Shown: positions 26,257-34,767, counted from the first letter of the stretch. The stretch: 64,000 nt of DNA from Isosphaeraceae bacterium (GCA_026004735.1 BPJS01000001.1:4358859-4422858), one strand, 5' to 3'. The notes: generated by a model not told the origin, from the sequence alone. Translations and numbers: made by a program.

Positions 26257-26723
26257 GGTTGGCCCACTCCGCCCCCTCGAGTCGCTCCTACCCAGGCCAC
26301 CCACTGCCAGCTCGCCACCAGCGCATGGCACGTCCAAAGCCCCGTGCGGCACCAATTCGAGGCGACCAGCATGGCGTGGCAGCGGGCGTCAAACCCCCTG
26401 GCCAGGCAAGCATGGAGCGGAACCTGGATCAACGACGTACACCCCCAGACGGCCAGCACCAGCCCGAAGCCCAGCCACGAGATCACGACGGGAAAGCCCG
26501 GCTCGGGCCGCACCACCAGCCAGCCCGCCGCCGCCAACTCCACCAGCATCGGGAGGGCAACCACCCAGGTCGTCCAGCGCGTATGGGCCGCATGATAGAC
26601 CGGAAACCGCTCGGGGTCGACCTCCGCAAAGAGAGGATAGTGAACCACCTGCACGAACCAGATCAGCCCGGTCATAAACCAGGAACTCGCCCACGCCGCC
26701 AATAACGCAATCGGGATTGACAT
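26253..26723 (-). CDS. four-helix membrane protein of unknown function
   Basis: A 156-residue hydrophobic protein with about four transmembrane segments (residues 2-24, 50-68, 78-98 and 122-144). It starts MSIPIALLAAWASSWFMTGL and contains the conserved-looking VQVVHYPLF and AAHTRWTTWVVALPMLVE phrases, which suggest the four-helix DUF1772-like layout. I cannot name a function. It converges on the DUF202 gene. Confidence 0.6.
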   Translation of the reverse strand: MSIPIALLAAWASSWFMTGLIWFVQVVHYPLFAEVDPERFPVYHAAHTRWTTWVVALPMLVELAAAGWLVVRPEPGFPVVISWLGFGLVLAVWGCTSLIQVPLHACLARGFDARCHAMLVASNWCRTGLWTCHALVASWQWVAWVGATRGGGVGQP

Positions 26724-26838
26724 CGCCGCGATTTCCTCGATCCACCGCCCCCCCAGCGTCCGTCTCCTCCCATGTTCTAGACTCCCTGGAAAGGGGGCGC
26801 GATCGGATCAGTGACCCTAGCATCGAACGGCCACGTCC

Positions 26839-27120
26839 ATGAACGAAATGATCGAACGGCTCTGGGAAGGCCTACGCGACGCCGGGCTCCCAGAAGTCAT
26901 GCTCTACCTGCCCGATGGCACCGCCAGCCGCTGCCACTGGGAAGAAACGGCGCTGATCGGGTCGACCCGAGTGGCGCTGCTCGCTGACCAGGAGCGCGGC
27001 ATCGTCCGGATCGTTCCACTGGCCGCCTGCACGGGGATCGGCATCGCTAGTCCGAAAGGGACCGATCCCCGGGGCTATCGGGCCTCGATCCAGTCCCGGC
27101 TTGAGGGCATTCTCACGTGA
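26839..27120 (+). CDS. small hypothetical protein
   Basis: A 93-residue soluble protein from ATG 26839. It has a compact alternating pattern (GLPEVMLYLPDGTASRCHWEETALIGSTRVALLADQERGIVRIVPLAACTGI), suggesting a small beta-rich domain. I recognise no family. It stands alone between convergent neighbours. Codon use matches nearby genes, supporting it as real. Confidence 0.55.
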   Translation: MNEMIERLWEGLRDAGLPEVMLYLPDGTASRCHWEETALIGSTRVALLADQERGIVRIVPLAACTGIGIASPKGTDPRGYRASIQSRLEGILT

Positions 27121-27138
27121 ACGGCGCGGCTGGTTCTC

Positions 27139-28089
27139 TCAGGCGGCGCCCGGCCGCCCCCGGGGATGAAACCGTCGATGGACCTCGACTAACCGACTCA
27201 CCTCAACCCGAGTATAAATCTGGGTAGTCGCAATTGAGGCGTGGCCCAATAACTCCTGCACGACCCGCAGGTCCGCTCCACCGGCTAGCATGTGGGTCGC
27301 AAAGCTGTGCCTGAGGGTGTGCGGACTGACCTTCCCGGCCAACCCCGCGCGCCGCGCCTGTCGGGTGACGGCCCGCCACAGCCCCACTCGGGAGACGGGA
27401 CGCCCGCGGCGACCCAAAAAGACCGCCTCGCCAGACACCCCCGCACGCCACCGCACCGGTCGATCCTTCTCCAAATAGGCGATCAACGCCTCCCGCGCGC
27501 GCTGACCAAACGGAACCACCCGCTGCTTATTCCCCTTCCCAATGCACCGGAGCGTACCCCGGTCGAGGTCAAGGTCCGACAGCTCCAGCCCGACCACCTC
27601 GGACGCCCGGCACCCCGTGGCGTACAAGACCTCCAAGAGGGCGCGATGGAGCCGCCCGTCTGGCTCAGCCGGGTCGGGCGACTCAAGCAGCCGGGTCACC
27701 GCCTCGGGGCCGAGCACCATCGGCAGCCGATCCCAGAGCGTCGGTGGCTCCAAGACCCGGGCCAGATTCTCTCGCGCACGCCCCTCGAGGACCAAGTATC
27801 GATAAAACGTCGAAAGACTAGCCAGGTGCCTGCTGATCGTCGCCGGTGCCAATCCCTCGGCCGCCAGCGAGTCGAGGTAGCGACCCAACCCGTCCGCATC
27901 AATCCGTCCCAGCAGACCTGCGCCTGACTCTCGTCGCCAACGGGCAAACCGCATCAGGTCTGAACGATAGGCCGCCAGCGTGTGGGGCGAGACCCCACAC
28001 TCAGCCATCAAGTAGTGCAGGAACGGACCGATCGGATCCACGTCCGCCCGAGGTCGATACCGCCGGTGATCCGCCGGTCCGTTACCCAT
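27139..28089 (-). CDS. xerD: tyrosine recombinase XerD/XerC-like
   Basis: A 316-residue site-specific recombinase. The N-terminal core-binding domain (IGPFLHYLMAECGVSPHTLAAYRSDL) and C-terminal catalytic domain are full length. Catalytic residues are visible: Arg in ATGCRASEV, Lys in GKGNKQR, HTLRHSF (His and Arg), LLGHAS and the nucleophile in YTRV. Length and the lack of integrase-type extensions indicate a chromosomal dimer resolution recombinase and not a phage integrase. It lies downstream of the sigma gene on the same strand (131 bases). Confidence 0.92.
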   Translation of the reverse strand: MGNGPADHRRYRPRADVDPIGPFLHYLMAECGVSPHTLAAYRSDLMRFARWRRESGAGLLGRIDADGLGRYLDSLAAEGLAPATISRHLASLSTFYRYLVLEGRARENLARVLEPPTLWDRLPMVLGPEAVTRLLESPDPAEPDGRLHRALLEVLYATGCRASEVVGLELSDLDLDRGTLRCIGKGNKQRVVPFGQRAREALIAYLEKDRPVRWRAGVSGEAVFLGRRGRPVSRVGLWRAVTRQARRAGLAGKVSPHTLRHSFATHMLAGGADLRVVQELLGHASIATTQIYTRVEVSRLVEVHRRFHPRGRPGAA

Positions 28090-28220
28090 CGCCGACCCAT
28101 CGAAGCAGCTTATTGATCCCAGGGACCCGCGTCCGTACTGGTCACTGGATCCGCCGCTTCTATCTGGTTCGGCTCTCCGCTGGCTCTTTCCTCATTCCAA
28201 AAAAAAGCGCCGGGGAACAC

Positions 28221-29219
28221 CTACGAGTCCAACGGCAGGACGTCGATCAACCCGCTGTCCCGAGCGACCGTACGGAGCTTCTCCAAAGCGCGATCCTGGA
28301 TCTGACGAACCCGCTCCTTGGAGACTTCCATCACCTTACCGACCTGGCTAAGCGACAGCCGCGGCTCGCCCCGCAGCCCAAACCGGAGCGTGATGACTTC
28401 CTGCTCGCGGGGCCGCAGCGACGCCAACAGCCGGGTGATCGTCTCATCCAGGTCGATCTCCGCCGTCTGATCCGTGTCGCGCTCACCCATCACGTCCAGA
28501 AGGTTGAAATCCGACTCATGCGAAAGCTCAGCGTCCAGGGACAGCGTCGGTCGGGTGGCCGTATGGATCCGCTGAATGACCTCGGAAGAGACGCCTCGGG
28601 CTTCTTCGGTTTCGGCGTCGCCATCGGCCGGCTCCGACGCTGCCATGGCGTCCAGCTCCGCCTGATTCTGTGCAAGCTGACGAAGATGGCGGGGACTGAG
28701 GCGGACCGGATAGGCTCCAGCCGCCACCGCGCGCTGAATCGCCTGCCGGATCCACCAAGTCGCATAGGTCGCCAGCTTAGTGTCGTGCGACAGATCAAAC
28801 CGGTCGATCGCCTCGAGCAGCCCCAAAAAACCCTCCTGGAGCAGGTCGTTGTAGGAAATGCCCCGGTCCCGAAAACGCTTGGCCACGTGCGCCACCAACC
28901 GCATGTTGGCCATCGCCAGCCGGCTCCGGATCTCGTTGTAACGACGAAAGACTGCCCCGAGCCTCGCCTGAGCGCTCGATTCTTGCGACAGCCGGGCATA
29001 AAACTCGCTGATCGACTGGCTCAGCGCCTGCGGCGTATCCCCGCCCCGTCCCCCCTCATATCCGGGGACCTTCGCCAAAGCTTCGGAAAGAATCCGTCGG
29101 CATTTGGACAGCTCAATCAGCAACGCCCGCTCCTCCTGGGGCTTCAAGAGCCGGCTCGACATCATCTCGGCCAGAATCGCATGGTCGCGATCGCGAGTTC
29201 GCAACGTCTTGGTGGCCAT
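28221..29219 (-). CDS. primary-like (sigma-70 group) RNA polymerase sigma factor
   Basis: About 332 residues from ATG 29219 (MATKTLRTRD), preceded by GGAAAGGGAAGC. Region 1.2/2 is complete: YNEIRSRLAMANMRLVAHVAKRFRDRGISYNDLLQEGFLGLLEAIDRFD and ATYATWWIRQAIQRAV (regions 2.3-2.4). Region 3 and region 4 follow: LRPREQEVITLRFGLRGEPRLSLSQVGKVMEVSKERVRQIQ. The protein lacks the long N-terminal domain of housekeeping RpoD, so it is probably a group 2 or 3 factor. It sits 45 bases downstream of the MerR/B12-type regulator gene and is likely co-transcribed. A T8 tract lies just past its stop (28199-28206), but no clear stem. Confidence 0.9.
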   Translation of the reverse strand: MATKTLRTRDRDHAILAEMMSSRLLKPQEERALLIELSKCRRILSEALAKVPGYEGGRGGDTPQALSQSISEFYARLSQESSAQARLGAVFRRYNEIRSRLAMANMRLVAHVAKRFRDRGISYNDLLQEGFLGLLEAIDRFDLSHDTKLATYATWWIRQAIQRAVAAGAYPVRLSPRHLRQLAQNQAELDAMAASEPADGDAETEEARGVSSEVIQRIHTATRPTLSLDAELSHESDFNLLDVMGERDTDQTAEIDLDETITRLLASLRPREQEVITLRFGLRGEPRLSLSQVGKVMEVSKERVRQIQDRALEKLRTVARDSGLIDVLPLDS

Positions 29220-29264
29220 GAGCTTCCCTTTCCAGAGATCGGCGACGTGTGAAGCCCTCAACAC

Positions 29265-30209
29265 TCAGTCCGCACGATTCGCGGGATCGGCCGCGGAAGG
29301 CGGTGGCGGAGCCAGCAACCGCGCCAAATCAACCAATTGAGCCAGCCGCTCCCCAAAGCTCGCACAGCGAAGCTGAGCCCGCAGGCCCGCCTCCAGCGCT
29401 TTGCCGCCCAAAATCACGGCGGTCCCATGACGCTCGGCCGTCGGGTAAAAGCGGCGATAGTCCTCCAGAAACGCCCGGGGATTCTCCAGGTGGCTGACAC
29501 TCAGCCACGCCAGCCGGGGACGATGAGCATCGACGGCGCGACTCAGCGAACCCAGCGGCAGATTCGACCCCAGATTCATCACCTCCCAGCCCTGCTCCCG
29601 CAAAACCAACTCGCAGAGCAACCCCGGCAACGTATACGGGTCGTCCTCAGGCGCAGCCCCGATCGCGAGCGGACCTCGTACCCCTCGCCGTGCATTGACT
29701 TGCTGCATCCGCCAGTTCAAGTCGATCAGCAGATGCTCGACCAAACGCGTCGCGCGGTGCTCCTGAAAAACATCCAGATCTCCCACACTCCAGGCATCGC
29801 CGACACGCTCCATCGCCGGGCGGATCAATTCATCTCCCAACGCCAACCCACCACCGCACTCCTCGTAAACCCGATAGCCCAGCGCCTTGGCTTCATCATG
29901 CCGACCCCGCCGCAACGCCCGCTCAAAACTATCGACCATCTCGGGGGTGACCCGCTGCTGACCACTTTGAACCAGCGGCCAATCAACCCGTTGCAGCTCG
30001 GCCAGATACCGCTCAATCGGCCCAACCGGCAACCCCTGCTCCCGCGCATAAGCCAGCACCACTTCCGGGTCATAGAGACGATGCCGGCCCGCCGTCCGCA
30101 CCGCCGGAAGAATCCCATCGTCCGAAAGTCGCTTGACCGTGCTCACACTCAGGCCGAGCAGGCTCGCCACCTGACTGACCTTCAGCAGCATGGTCCGTTC
30201 GACAGCCAT
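29265..30209 (-). CDS. MerR/HTH regulator with CarH/LitR-like B12-binding domain, axial His absent
   Basis: A 314-residue regulator. Residues 8-55 form a MerR/excisionase HTH (KVSQVASLLGLSVSTVKRLS ... RHRLYDPEVVLAYA). Residues 88-165 match the helical B12-cap of CarH, including the W-x9-EH signature (Trp140, Glu150, His151). The Rossmann-like domain from about 180 contains EDDPYTLP where the D-x-H-x-x-G cobalt-ligand loop should be: the axial His position is Tyr192 and the Gly is Pro195. B12 binding by the usual His-on mode is therefore unlikely. CarH-type proteins sense light through adenosylcobalamin. The adjacent sigma factor and repeat-rich promoter suggest a signal-to-sigma circuit. Confidence 0.82.
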   Translation of the reverse strand: MAVERTMLLKVSQVASLLGLSVSTVKRLSDDGILPAVRTAGRHRLYDPEVVLAYAREQGLPVGPIERYLAELQRVDWPLVQSGQQRVTPEMVDSFERALRRGRHDEAKALGYRVYEECGGGLALGDELIRPAMERVGDAWSVGDLDVFQEHRATRLVEHLLIDLNWRMQQVNARRGVRGPLAIGAAPEDDPYTLPGLLCELVLREQGWEVMNLGSNLPLGSLSRAVDAHRPRLAWLSVSHLENPRAFLEDYRRFYPTAERHGTAVILGGKALEAGLRAQLRCASFGERLAQLVDLARLLAPPPPSAADPANRAD

Positions 30210-30545
30210 CTGACTCTCAACCGCCGCGACAACCTGAGTTCAACCCGTGAACGATTTGAACGATTTGATTCTAGCAAACCGCCCTCGTCCTGGCCAATCT
30301 TTTCCCCGCGAATCGACCCCAAGCTCTCGCTGACAATCCATAAAATGTTTAGCTGCAATATATTGCGACATGATAAATACGAGATCGTTTTGAACGATTT
30401 TTTTCGATCCCAGTCCCTGACTCGGGCTGGTCGGCGGGAATCGTCGGCGTTAGGCTAGCATTCAGACTTCGGGTCGTCGTCGAACCGGCCTGGCGTCGCC
30501 CCAATCCAGCCGGATCCGACAAGCCTTCGTGTGGAACCAGAACGT
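30210..30545. promoter_or_regulatory. divergent control region with GAACGATT repeats and palindromes
   Basis: This separates the regulator gene (left, minus) from pyrE (right, plus) and is strikingly AT-rich. TGAACGATT occurs as adjacent copies at 30248-30256 and 30257-30265 (period 9), and again at 30391-30399. There it belongs to an inverted repeat, ATCGTT-TTG-AACGAT, at 30384-30398. A perfect 12-base palindrome, GCAATATATTGC, lies at 30355-30366. On the minus strand TTGGCC and TAGAAT (about 30297-30292 and 30273-30268), 18 bases apart, could be a promoter whose start would fall on the tandem copies. These are candidate operators for the adjacent MerR-type regulator. Confidence 0.6.
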
Positions 30546-31154
30546 ATGGCCGGTCTCTTCGATCGCGACCGTTTGATCTCCCTCCTGAAGCGCGACGCCC
30601 TCCGATTCGGCCAATTCCTGCTGGCCAGCGGCAAGACTTCCCACTTTTACGTCGATGGACGTCGTGTGACGCTCTCGGCCGAAGGCGCTCGATTGATCGG
30701 CGAGGGGATTCTCGACATCCTCCGCAGCCGCCCTGAAGTGGAGGCCATCGGCGGGCTGACCCTGGGAGCCGACCCGATCGTCGGGGCCGTCCTGGCCCTC
30801 GCCCCAGCACGCCAGCGGGAGGGCCTGCGCGGCTTTCTGGTTCGCAAGGAATCCAAGGCCCACGGAACGGGACGGCTGGTCGAAGGCCCGCTCGAACCGG
30901 GCATGGTGGTGGCCATCGTCGACGATGTGGCCACGACCGGCGGCTCGTCACTCAAAGCCGTCGAGGCCGTCGAGGCCATCGGTTGCCGGGTCGCGTGTGT
31001 CATCGCCGTGCTGGATCGGCTCGAAGGCGCCGCCGAAACCTTCCGCGCCCGCAGCCTGGACTTCTTTGCCCTAGCCACAATCGACGAACTCGGCGTCCAC
31101 GACCACCCCGGCGAGGTTGAGCCAGGCCAAACGCCGCTGGCCGACGTCGGCTAG
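30546..31154 (+). CDS. pyrE: orotate phosphoribosyltransferase
   Basis: PyrE makes orotidine 5'-phosphate in pyrimidine synthesis. The product from ATG 30546 has about 202 residues (GTG 30531 would add five). Motifs: LLASGKTSHFYVDGRRVTLS at the N-terminus, GGLTLGADPIV, RKESKAHGTGRLVEG (the flexible catalytic loop) and the PRPP-binding VAIVDDVATTGGSSLKAVEAV. Full length. It overlaps by frame only the upstream extension of the next gene, which starts properly at 31189. Confidence 0.94.
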   Translation: MAGLFDRDRLISLLKRDALRFGQFLLASGKTSHFYVDGRRVTLSAEGARLIGEGILDILRSRPEVEAIGGLTLGADPIVGAVLALAPARQREGLRGFLVRKESKAHGTGRLVEGPLEPGMVVAIVDDVATTGGSSLKAVEAVEAIGCRVACVIAVLDRLEGAAETFRARSLDFFALATIDELGVHDHPGEVEPGQTPLADVG

Positions 31155-31188
31155 GCATCCGCTCGCCCAGGAGGGGCACAGCCGAGTC

Positions 31189-31890
31189 ATGGAGACCTCG
31201 CTCCACCGCCAGCTCAAGCAGCATTACGCCGGTGGTCCCGCGGGACGCTGCGAGGTGACCATCGGCGGCCTACGCGTCGATGCCATCAGCCCAGACGGCC
31301 AACTCATCGAGGTTCAATCGGGACCGCTCGGTCCGTTGAAGAGCAAGCTCACGCGGCTCCTGGCCAGCGGACACCGGGTCCGAGTCGTCAAGCCTGTGGT
31401 CCTGACCCGCCGGATCGTACGCCTTCAATCACCCCAAGGGCCGATCCTGGACACCCGCCGCAGCCCCTGGCGCGGCGCTCTCCTGAACGTCTTCGACGAC
31501 CTGCCCGGCCTGGCTGGACTGATGCGTCGCAGCCCCGCCTGCCTGGAGATCCTTGGCGTCGCCATCGACGAACATCGCGTCGCTCGTCGCCGCTGGCCGG
31601 GATATCGGGTACTCGATCGCGTCCTGGTCGACGTCCTCACCGCTCGGACCGTCGAGTGTCCCGACGATCTTTGGTCGCTGCTGGCGGTCAACCTCCCAGA
31701 CCCCTTCACCACCCGCGACCTCGCGGCCGCACTGGGTCGCCCGCTCGGCTTTGCCCAACGCGTGGCCTATTCCCTGCGGGAGTCCGGAGCCTCCCGGCTG
31801 GTGGGCAAACGCCACAACTTGCGGCTCTACTCCCGCCAACCCGCACGCCGTTCCCTCCGAGGCTCATCCTGGACAGCATGCCGCGGCTAA
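31189..31890 (+). CDS. hypothetical protein with PD-(D/E)xK-like N-terminal core
   Basis: About 233 residues from ATG 31189 (METSLHRQLKQHYA). Residues 1-65 read like a small nuclease fold: ETSLHRQLKQHY helix, then GGLRVDAIS, and LIEVQSGPLGPLKSKLTRLL, giving D...E-x-Q in the positions of the PD-(D/E)xK catalytic core (Gln in place of Lys). The C-terminal part has a winged-helix-like phrase (PFTTRDLAAALGRPLGFAQRVAYSLRESG). The pairing of a nuclease-like core with a DNA-binding-like tail suggests a DNA-processing role. This is structural inference only; no known family is recognised. Confidence 0.5.
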   Translation: METSLHRQLKQHYAGGPAGRCEVTIGGLRVDAISPDGQLIEVQSGPLGPLKSKLTRLLASGHRVRVVKPVVLTRRIVRLQSPQGPILDTRRSPWRGALLNVFDDLPGLAGLMRRSPACLEILGVAIDEHRVARRRWPGYRVLDRVLVDVLTARTVECPDDLWSLLAVNLPDPFTTRDLAAALGRPLGFAQRVAYSLRESGASRLVGKRHNLRLYSRQPARRSLRGSSWTACRG

Positions 31891-32105
31891 CTTCCGCCGC
31901 GGCAAACCAACCTATGCTTCCCCGCCATCTCACTTAAGCCGACGCCCAGCTCCGCAGCATCAAGAGCGGGCGACACCCCCCGTCAACGGCCTCCCTGGCC
32001 GCCCATCTCAGGCCAACGCTCCCGACACGGCCGCGGCGGACGCAGTAGCGGTCGATTAGCCCCGCACGCAGCAGCCCCGCGGCCCACCCCAAACCCGGAG
32101 GCCGA

Positions 32106-32669
32106 TCAATCCCCGTGCAGCTCCCGCAGCCGGGCTGAAAGCCGCAGCAGGAGCTGCGCCCGCTCAAATTCGACCAGCCACTCGGCAATCACCGCGCCCA
32201 GCAGACGATCCTCGGGAGCCACCAACCCCGTCGGACAACTGGGGCCAAGCTGCGTCGCGGCCATCCGGCGGTAAGTGCTAATCGTCCGATCACCGTAGCG
32301 AGCCACCTCCTGAAAATCCTCGCTCAAAAAGACGACCACCGGCACCCGATGCCCGCCATTGATCTTGAGCGCCTCGCGAAGTTCGGGCTGGGCATCCCGG
32401 TCGAAGTAACGCACCTCGAAGGCCGGAGCGGCTCGGTCGAAATGATCGAAGATCGGCACCTGGTTGATGCAGTCGCCACACCAGGCCCCATTGAGCACAA
32501 AGACCGGCATCCGCCGCACAAACCCACCGAGCAGCGCCTTCTGCTCGGGAGTCAGAACGATGCGGGCGTGCATCGCATCCCACCGCCGCCGTTGCTCCGG
32601 CGTGGCGTAACGATCAAGAAACACCTCGTACGACAGCGCCTCGGCGAACCATCGAGCCCAATCCGGCAT
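32106..32669 (-). CDS. thioredoxin-like protein with WCGDC motif
   Basis: 187 residues from ATG 32669 (MPDWARWFAEA), with AGGG about eight bases upstream; ATG 32675 and a TTG at 32687 are alternatives. The thioredoxin fold is indicated by PVFVLNGAWCGDCINQVPIFDHF, with the WCxDC active-site variant typical of the bacterial thioredoxin-9-like group, and HRVPVVVFLSEDFQEVARYG, where the cis-Pro segment is expected. There is no signal peptide, so it is cytoplasmic. The exact redox partner is unknown. Confidence 0.8.
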   Translation of the reverse strand: MPDWARWFAEALSYEVFLDRYATPEQRRRWDAMHARIVLTPEQKALLGGFVRRMPVFVLNGAWCGDCINQVPIFDHFDRAAPAFEVRYFDRDAQPELREALKINGGHRVPVVVFLSEDFQEVARYGDRTISTYRRMAATQLGPSCPTGLVAPEDRLLGAVIAEWLVEFERAQLLLRLSARLRELHGD

Positions 32670-32704
32670 AGCCATGGCCCTACCCAAGTCAACGCTCTCC
32701 AGAC

Positions 32705-32980
32705 CTACCAGGTCGAGACACTGGTTCCCGTTTCCGCCTCCGGAACCGGCGACGTCCCAGCGGCATCCTCGGCCGTTGCCTGCCCGGCCGAGGGGTCATC
32801 CTGCCACTCGATCCGATACCCGTTCTCGGCGGCGAACCGCTCAATCTCCGAAACCGTCTGCGGAATCGGCACCCCCACCGTCTGGCGATACCACCCGCTG
32901 CCCGATCGCGCCCACTCCACCTCCGACCCAAACCACTGATTACCAGCCCGGTACACCATCAGACATTTCAGCGGCGGCAT
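32705..32980 (-). CDS. small hypothetical protein upstream of thioredoxin-like gene
   Basis: A 91-residue protein (MPPLKCLMVYRAGNQWFG...), or 84 residues from the internal ATG at 32959. Its ordered part, MVYRAGNQWFGSEVEWARSGSGWYRQTVGVPIPQTVSEIERFAAENGYRIEW, is Trp/Tyr-rich and looks like a small folded domain; the tail is Ser/Thr/Ala-rich. It lies 35 bases upstream of the thioredoxin-like gene on the same strand, so co-transcription is likely. No family recognised. Confidence 0.5.
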   Translation of the reverse strand: MPPLKCLMVYRAGNQWFGSEVEWARSGSGWYRQTVGVPIPQTVSEIERFAAENGYRIEWQDDPSAGQATAEDAAGTSPVPEAETGTSVSTW

Positions 32981-33151
32981 GTCTCAGGCAACTCCCGCAC
33001 CCTTCGGCCCGCATGTGTGAAACGTGAGTCTATCCGCACCGCCGCCAATCATCAAAGGCTGCCTCGAGTCCGCAACCAGCGCAGCCTCGCATCTTCCACC
33101 CAGCCGCCAATCTATCCGCCAGGGAACGGATCTCGAACCAAGATCTGTCCG

Positions 33152-34018
33152 TCAGAAGCCGAACAGAGTGCGCAAACCCCGGCCCGGCCGAGGCGGTCGC
33201 GTCCCATAGTGCGGCTGCGGACCACGCCGCCGCTCTTCTTCCTCCTCGATCGACTCCGGCGTTCTTCCTTTCTCACCTCCGAAGAAGACCCCAAGTTCCG
33301 CGACCAGACCGGATTCCTCCATGTCAAAGTCGTTGGGGATCTTATAACCGACGACGACGATCAGGTCCCCCCGGTGGTAAGTCAAACCGGGGATCAAGGC
33401 CGCAAGCTGGTGATGGCCCGAAAACCATTCACCCGTAAACGACAGGTGCTTGGTCAGGGGCAGTTCCGCGCCGGCCAGCGCGCTGGTTTCGCTCGACCCA
33501 AACAGATTACGCGATCCCCAGGCCACCCCCCCGAGCAGCCTCAGATCGGTACGCGGAATCTCAAACGTCATGTGCGTGTAGGTGAAGTATCCCAACGCCT
33601 CAGACCCAGGCTGAAGGGAAATCGGCGTCATGTGGCCGACCGTCCAGCGCGGCCGAACCTCCGGCAAGGCCTCCTCAAAAACGTCAAAGGCCGACTTGAA
33701 CCCAAACCCCAGCGCCATCAATGGCGAGCCCGCACTATCGACGTTGTAAAGCGTCAGCGCTAACTCCGTATGATCGGTCAGTCCATATGTGTAAAAGTTC
33801 GTTGTCTGGAAAATCTCACGCCCCTTACCCGGCAAAATCTGGGTTTCATGAAGGAAAAAACTCCGTCCCCGCGGCGTCTGGGCATCCGAGGGAACGTTGA
33901 CAATCGTCTGTTGGGCCGAGACTCCGGGAATCCAAACGCAGCCCGCCCATAATGCAACCAGGACCGGCAGCCACCGACAACGTCGGTCCTGACTGATTCG
34001 CTGCTCAAAATCGTTCAT
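33152..34018 (-). CDS. exported beta-rich (outer-membrane barrel-like) protein
   Basis: About 288 residues from ATG 34018 (MNDFEQRISQDRRC). A signal peptide, WLPVLVALWAGCVWIPGVSA, ends near residue 34. The mature protein is a series of short alternating strands (TNFYTYGLTDHTELALTLYNV, GYFTYTHMTFEIPRTDLRLLGGVAWG, LSFTGEWFSGHHQLAALIPGLTYHRGDLIVVVGYKI), as in outer-membrane barrels. The C-terminus is a Pro/Arg-rich tail ending TLFGF. Planctomycetes often encode such proteins of unknown substrate. Confidence 0.6.
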   Translation of the reverse strand: MNDFEQRISQDRRCRWLPVLVALWAGCVWIPGVSAQQTIVNVPSDAQTPRGRSFFLHETQILPGKGREIFQTTNFYTYGLTDHTELALTLYNVDSAGSPLMALGFGFKSAFDVFEEALPEVRPRWTVGHMTPISLQPGSEALGYFTYTHMTFEIPRTDLRLLGGVAWGSRNLFGSSETSALAGAELPLTKHLSFTGEWFSGHHQLAALIPGLTYHRGDLIVVVGYKIPNDFDMEESGLVAELGVFFGGEKGRTPESIEEEEERRRGPQPHYGTRPPRPGRGLRTLFGF

Positions 34019-34124
34019 CAACCGACTGGTTCGCAAAGAGGCAACGGGGGCGGGTCCCGTCCGCACAGCGAGTTCTATCGATCCGCCACGCCCCCCAACT
34101 TGAATCGCCGACTCTGACGATCGC

Positions 34125-34553
34125 TCAGCCGCTCAGTTCGCACGCGATCCGCCGCCGCATGGCCTCCAGTTCGCCATCGGCGTAGGTCAGGGGACGCCAC
34201 GGCCAGGCGATCCCATCCTGAAACCGGCGGGGAATCACGTGCCAGTGAACATGCTCAACCGATTGACCCGCCACTGCACCCGTGTTGCTCAGCACGTTTA
34301 GCCCTTCGGCACCCGTCGCTGCCACGACCGCTCGACAAACCCGCGGCAGCACCGCGCCCAGGGCAGCGGCGACCTCATCAGGCAGCGTTGGTAGATTGGT
34401 GTAATGGGCCTTGGGAATCACCAGCGTGTGCCCCGGCGCAAGCGGGCCAATGTCCAAAAAGGCCAGCACCTCACCCGTTTCCAACACCCGCGCCGCGGGC
34501 AGCGTCCCCGCGACAATCTTGCAAAAGACACAGTTCGCCTCGGGATGGCTCAT
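34125..34553 (-). CDS. HIT family hydrolase (histidine triad)
   Basis: 142 residues. The hallmark HVHWHVIPR (His-x-His-x-His) is at about residues 101-109, and an N-terminal CVFCKIVAG zinc-like region matches the HIT/HINT subgroup with two cysteines. HINT enzymes cleave AMP from adenosine phosphoramidates and lysyl-AMP. Full length and cytoplasmic. The 214 bases to the neighbouring TAXI gene hold no gene. Confidence 0.93.
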   Translation of the reverse strand: MSHPEANCVFCKIVAGTLPAARVLETGEVLAFLDIGPLAPGHTLVIPKAHYTNLPTLPDEVAAALGAVLPRVCRAVVAATGAEGLNVLSNTGAVAGQSVEHVHWHVIPRRFQDGIAWPWRPLTYADGELEAMRRRIACELSG

Positions 34554-34767
34554 TCCAGATGCTCCGCATCACTTGCCCCGGGCTTGCTTCGACAAATCCG
34601 TGTCGATCTTAGCCCGCTTCAGCCACCACTGTCGATCGGCGCTGCGCCCTCGGCAAGACACCCGGGACCGGACGCCTGATCCGCACAACCCATTAGCGCC
34701 GGTCACCCTCCGTGAACGACCCTCCATCGGCTGCCCGGCCCTGGTCGATTCCACCCTCGGACAGTCG

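Noticed and set aside
27139-28089. xerD as a mobile-element integrase
   Set aside because: No flanking direct repeats, tRNA or phage genes; size and motifs fit the chromosomal recombinase.
28199-28206. T8 tract after the sigma-factor gene as a rho-independent terminator
   Set aside because: No convincing stem precedes the tract; only the short palindrome CCGG is present.
27846-29252. 468-codon plus-strand open frame
   Set aside because: Antisense to xerD and the sigma-factor gene, which have intact motifs.
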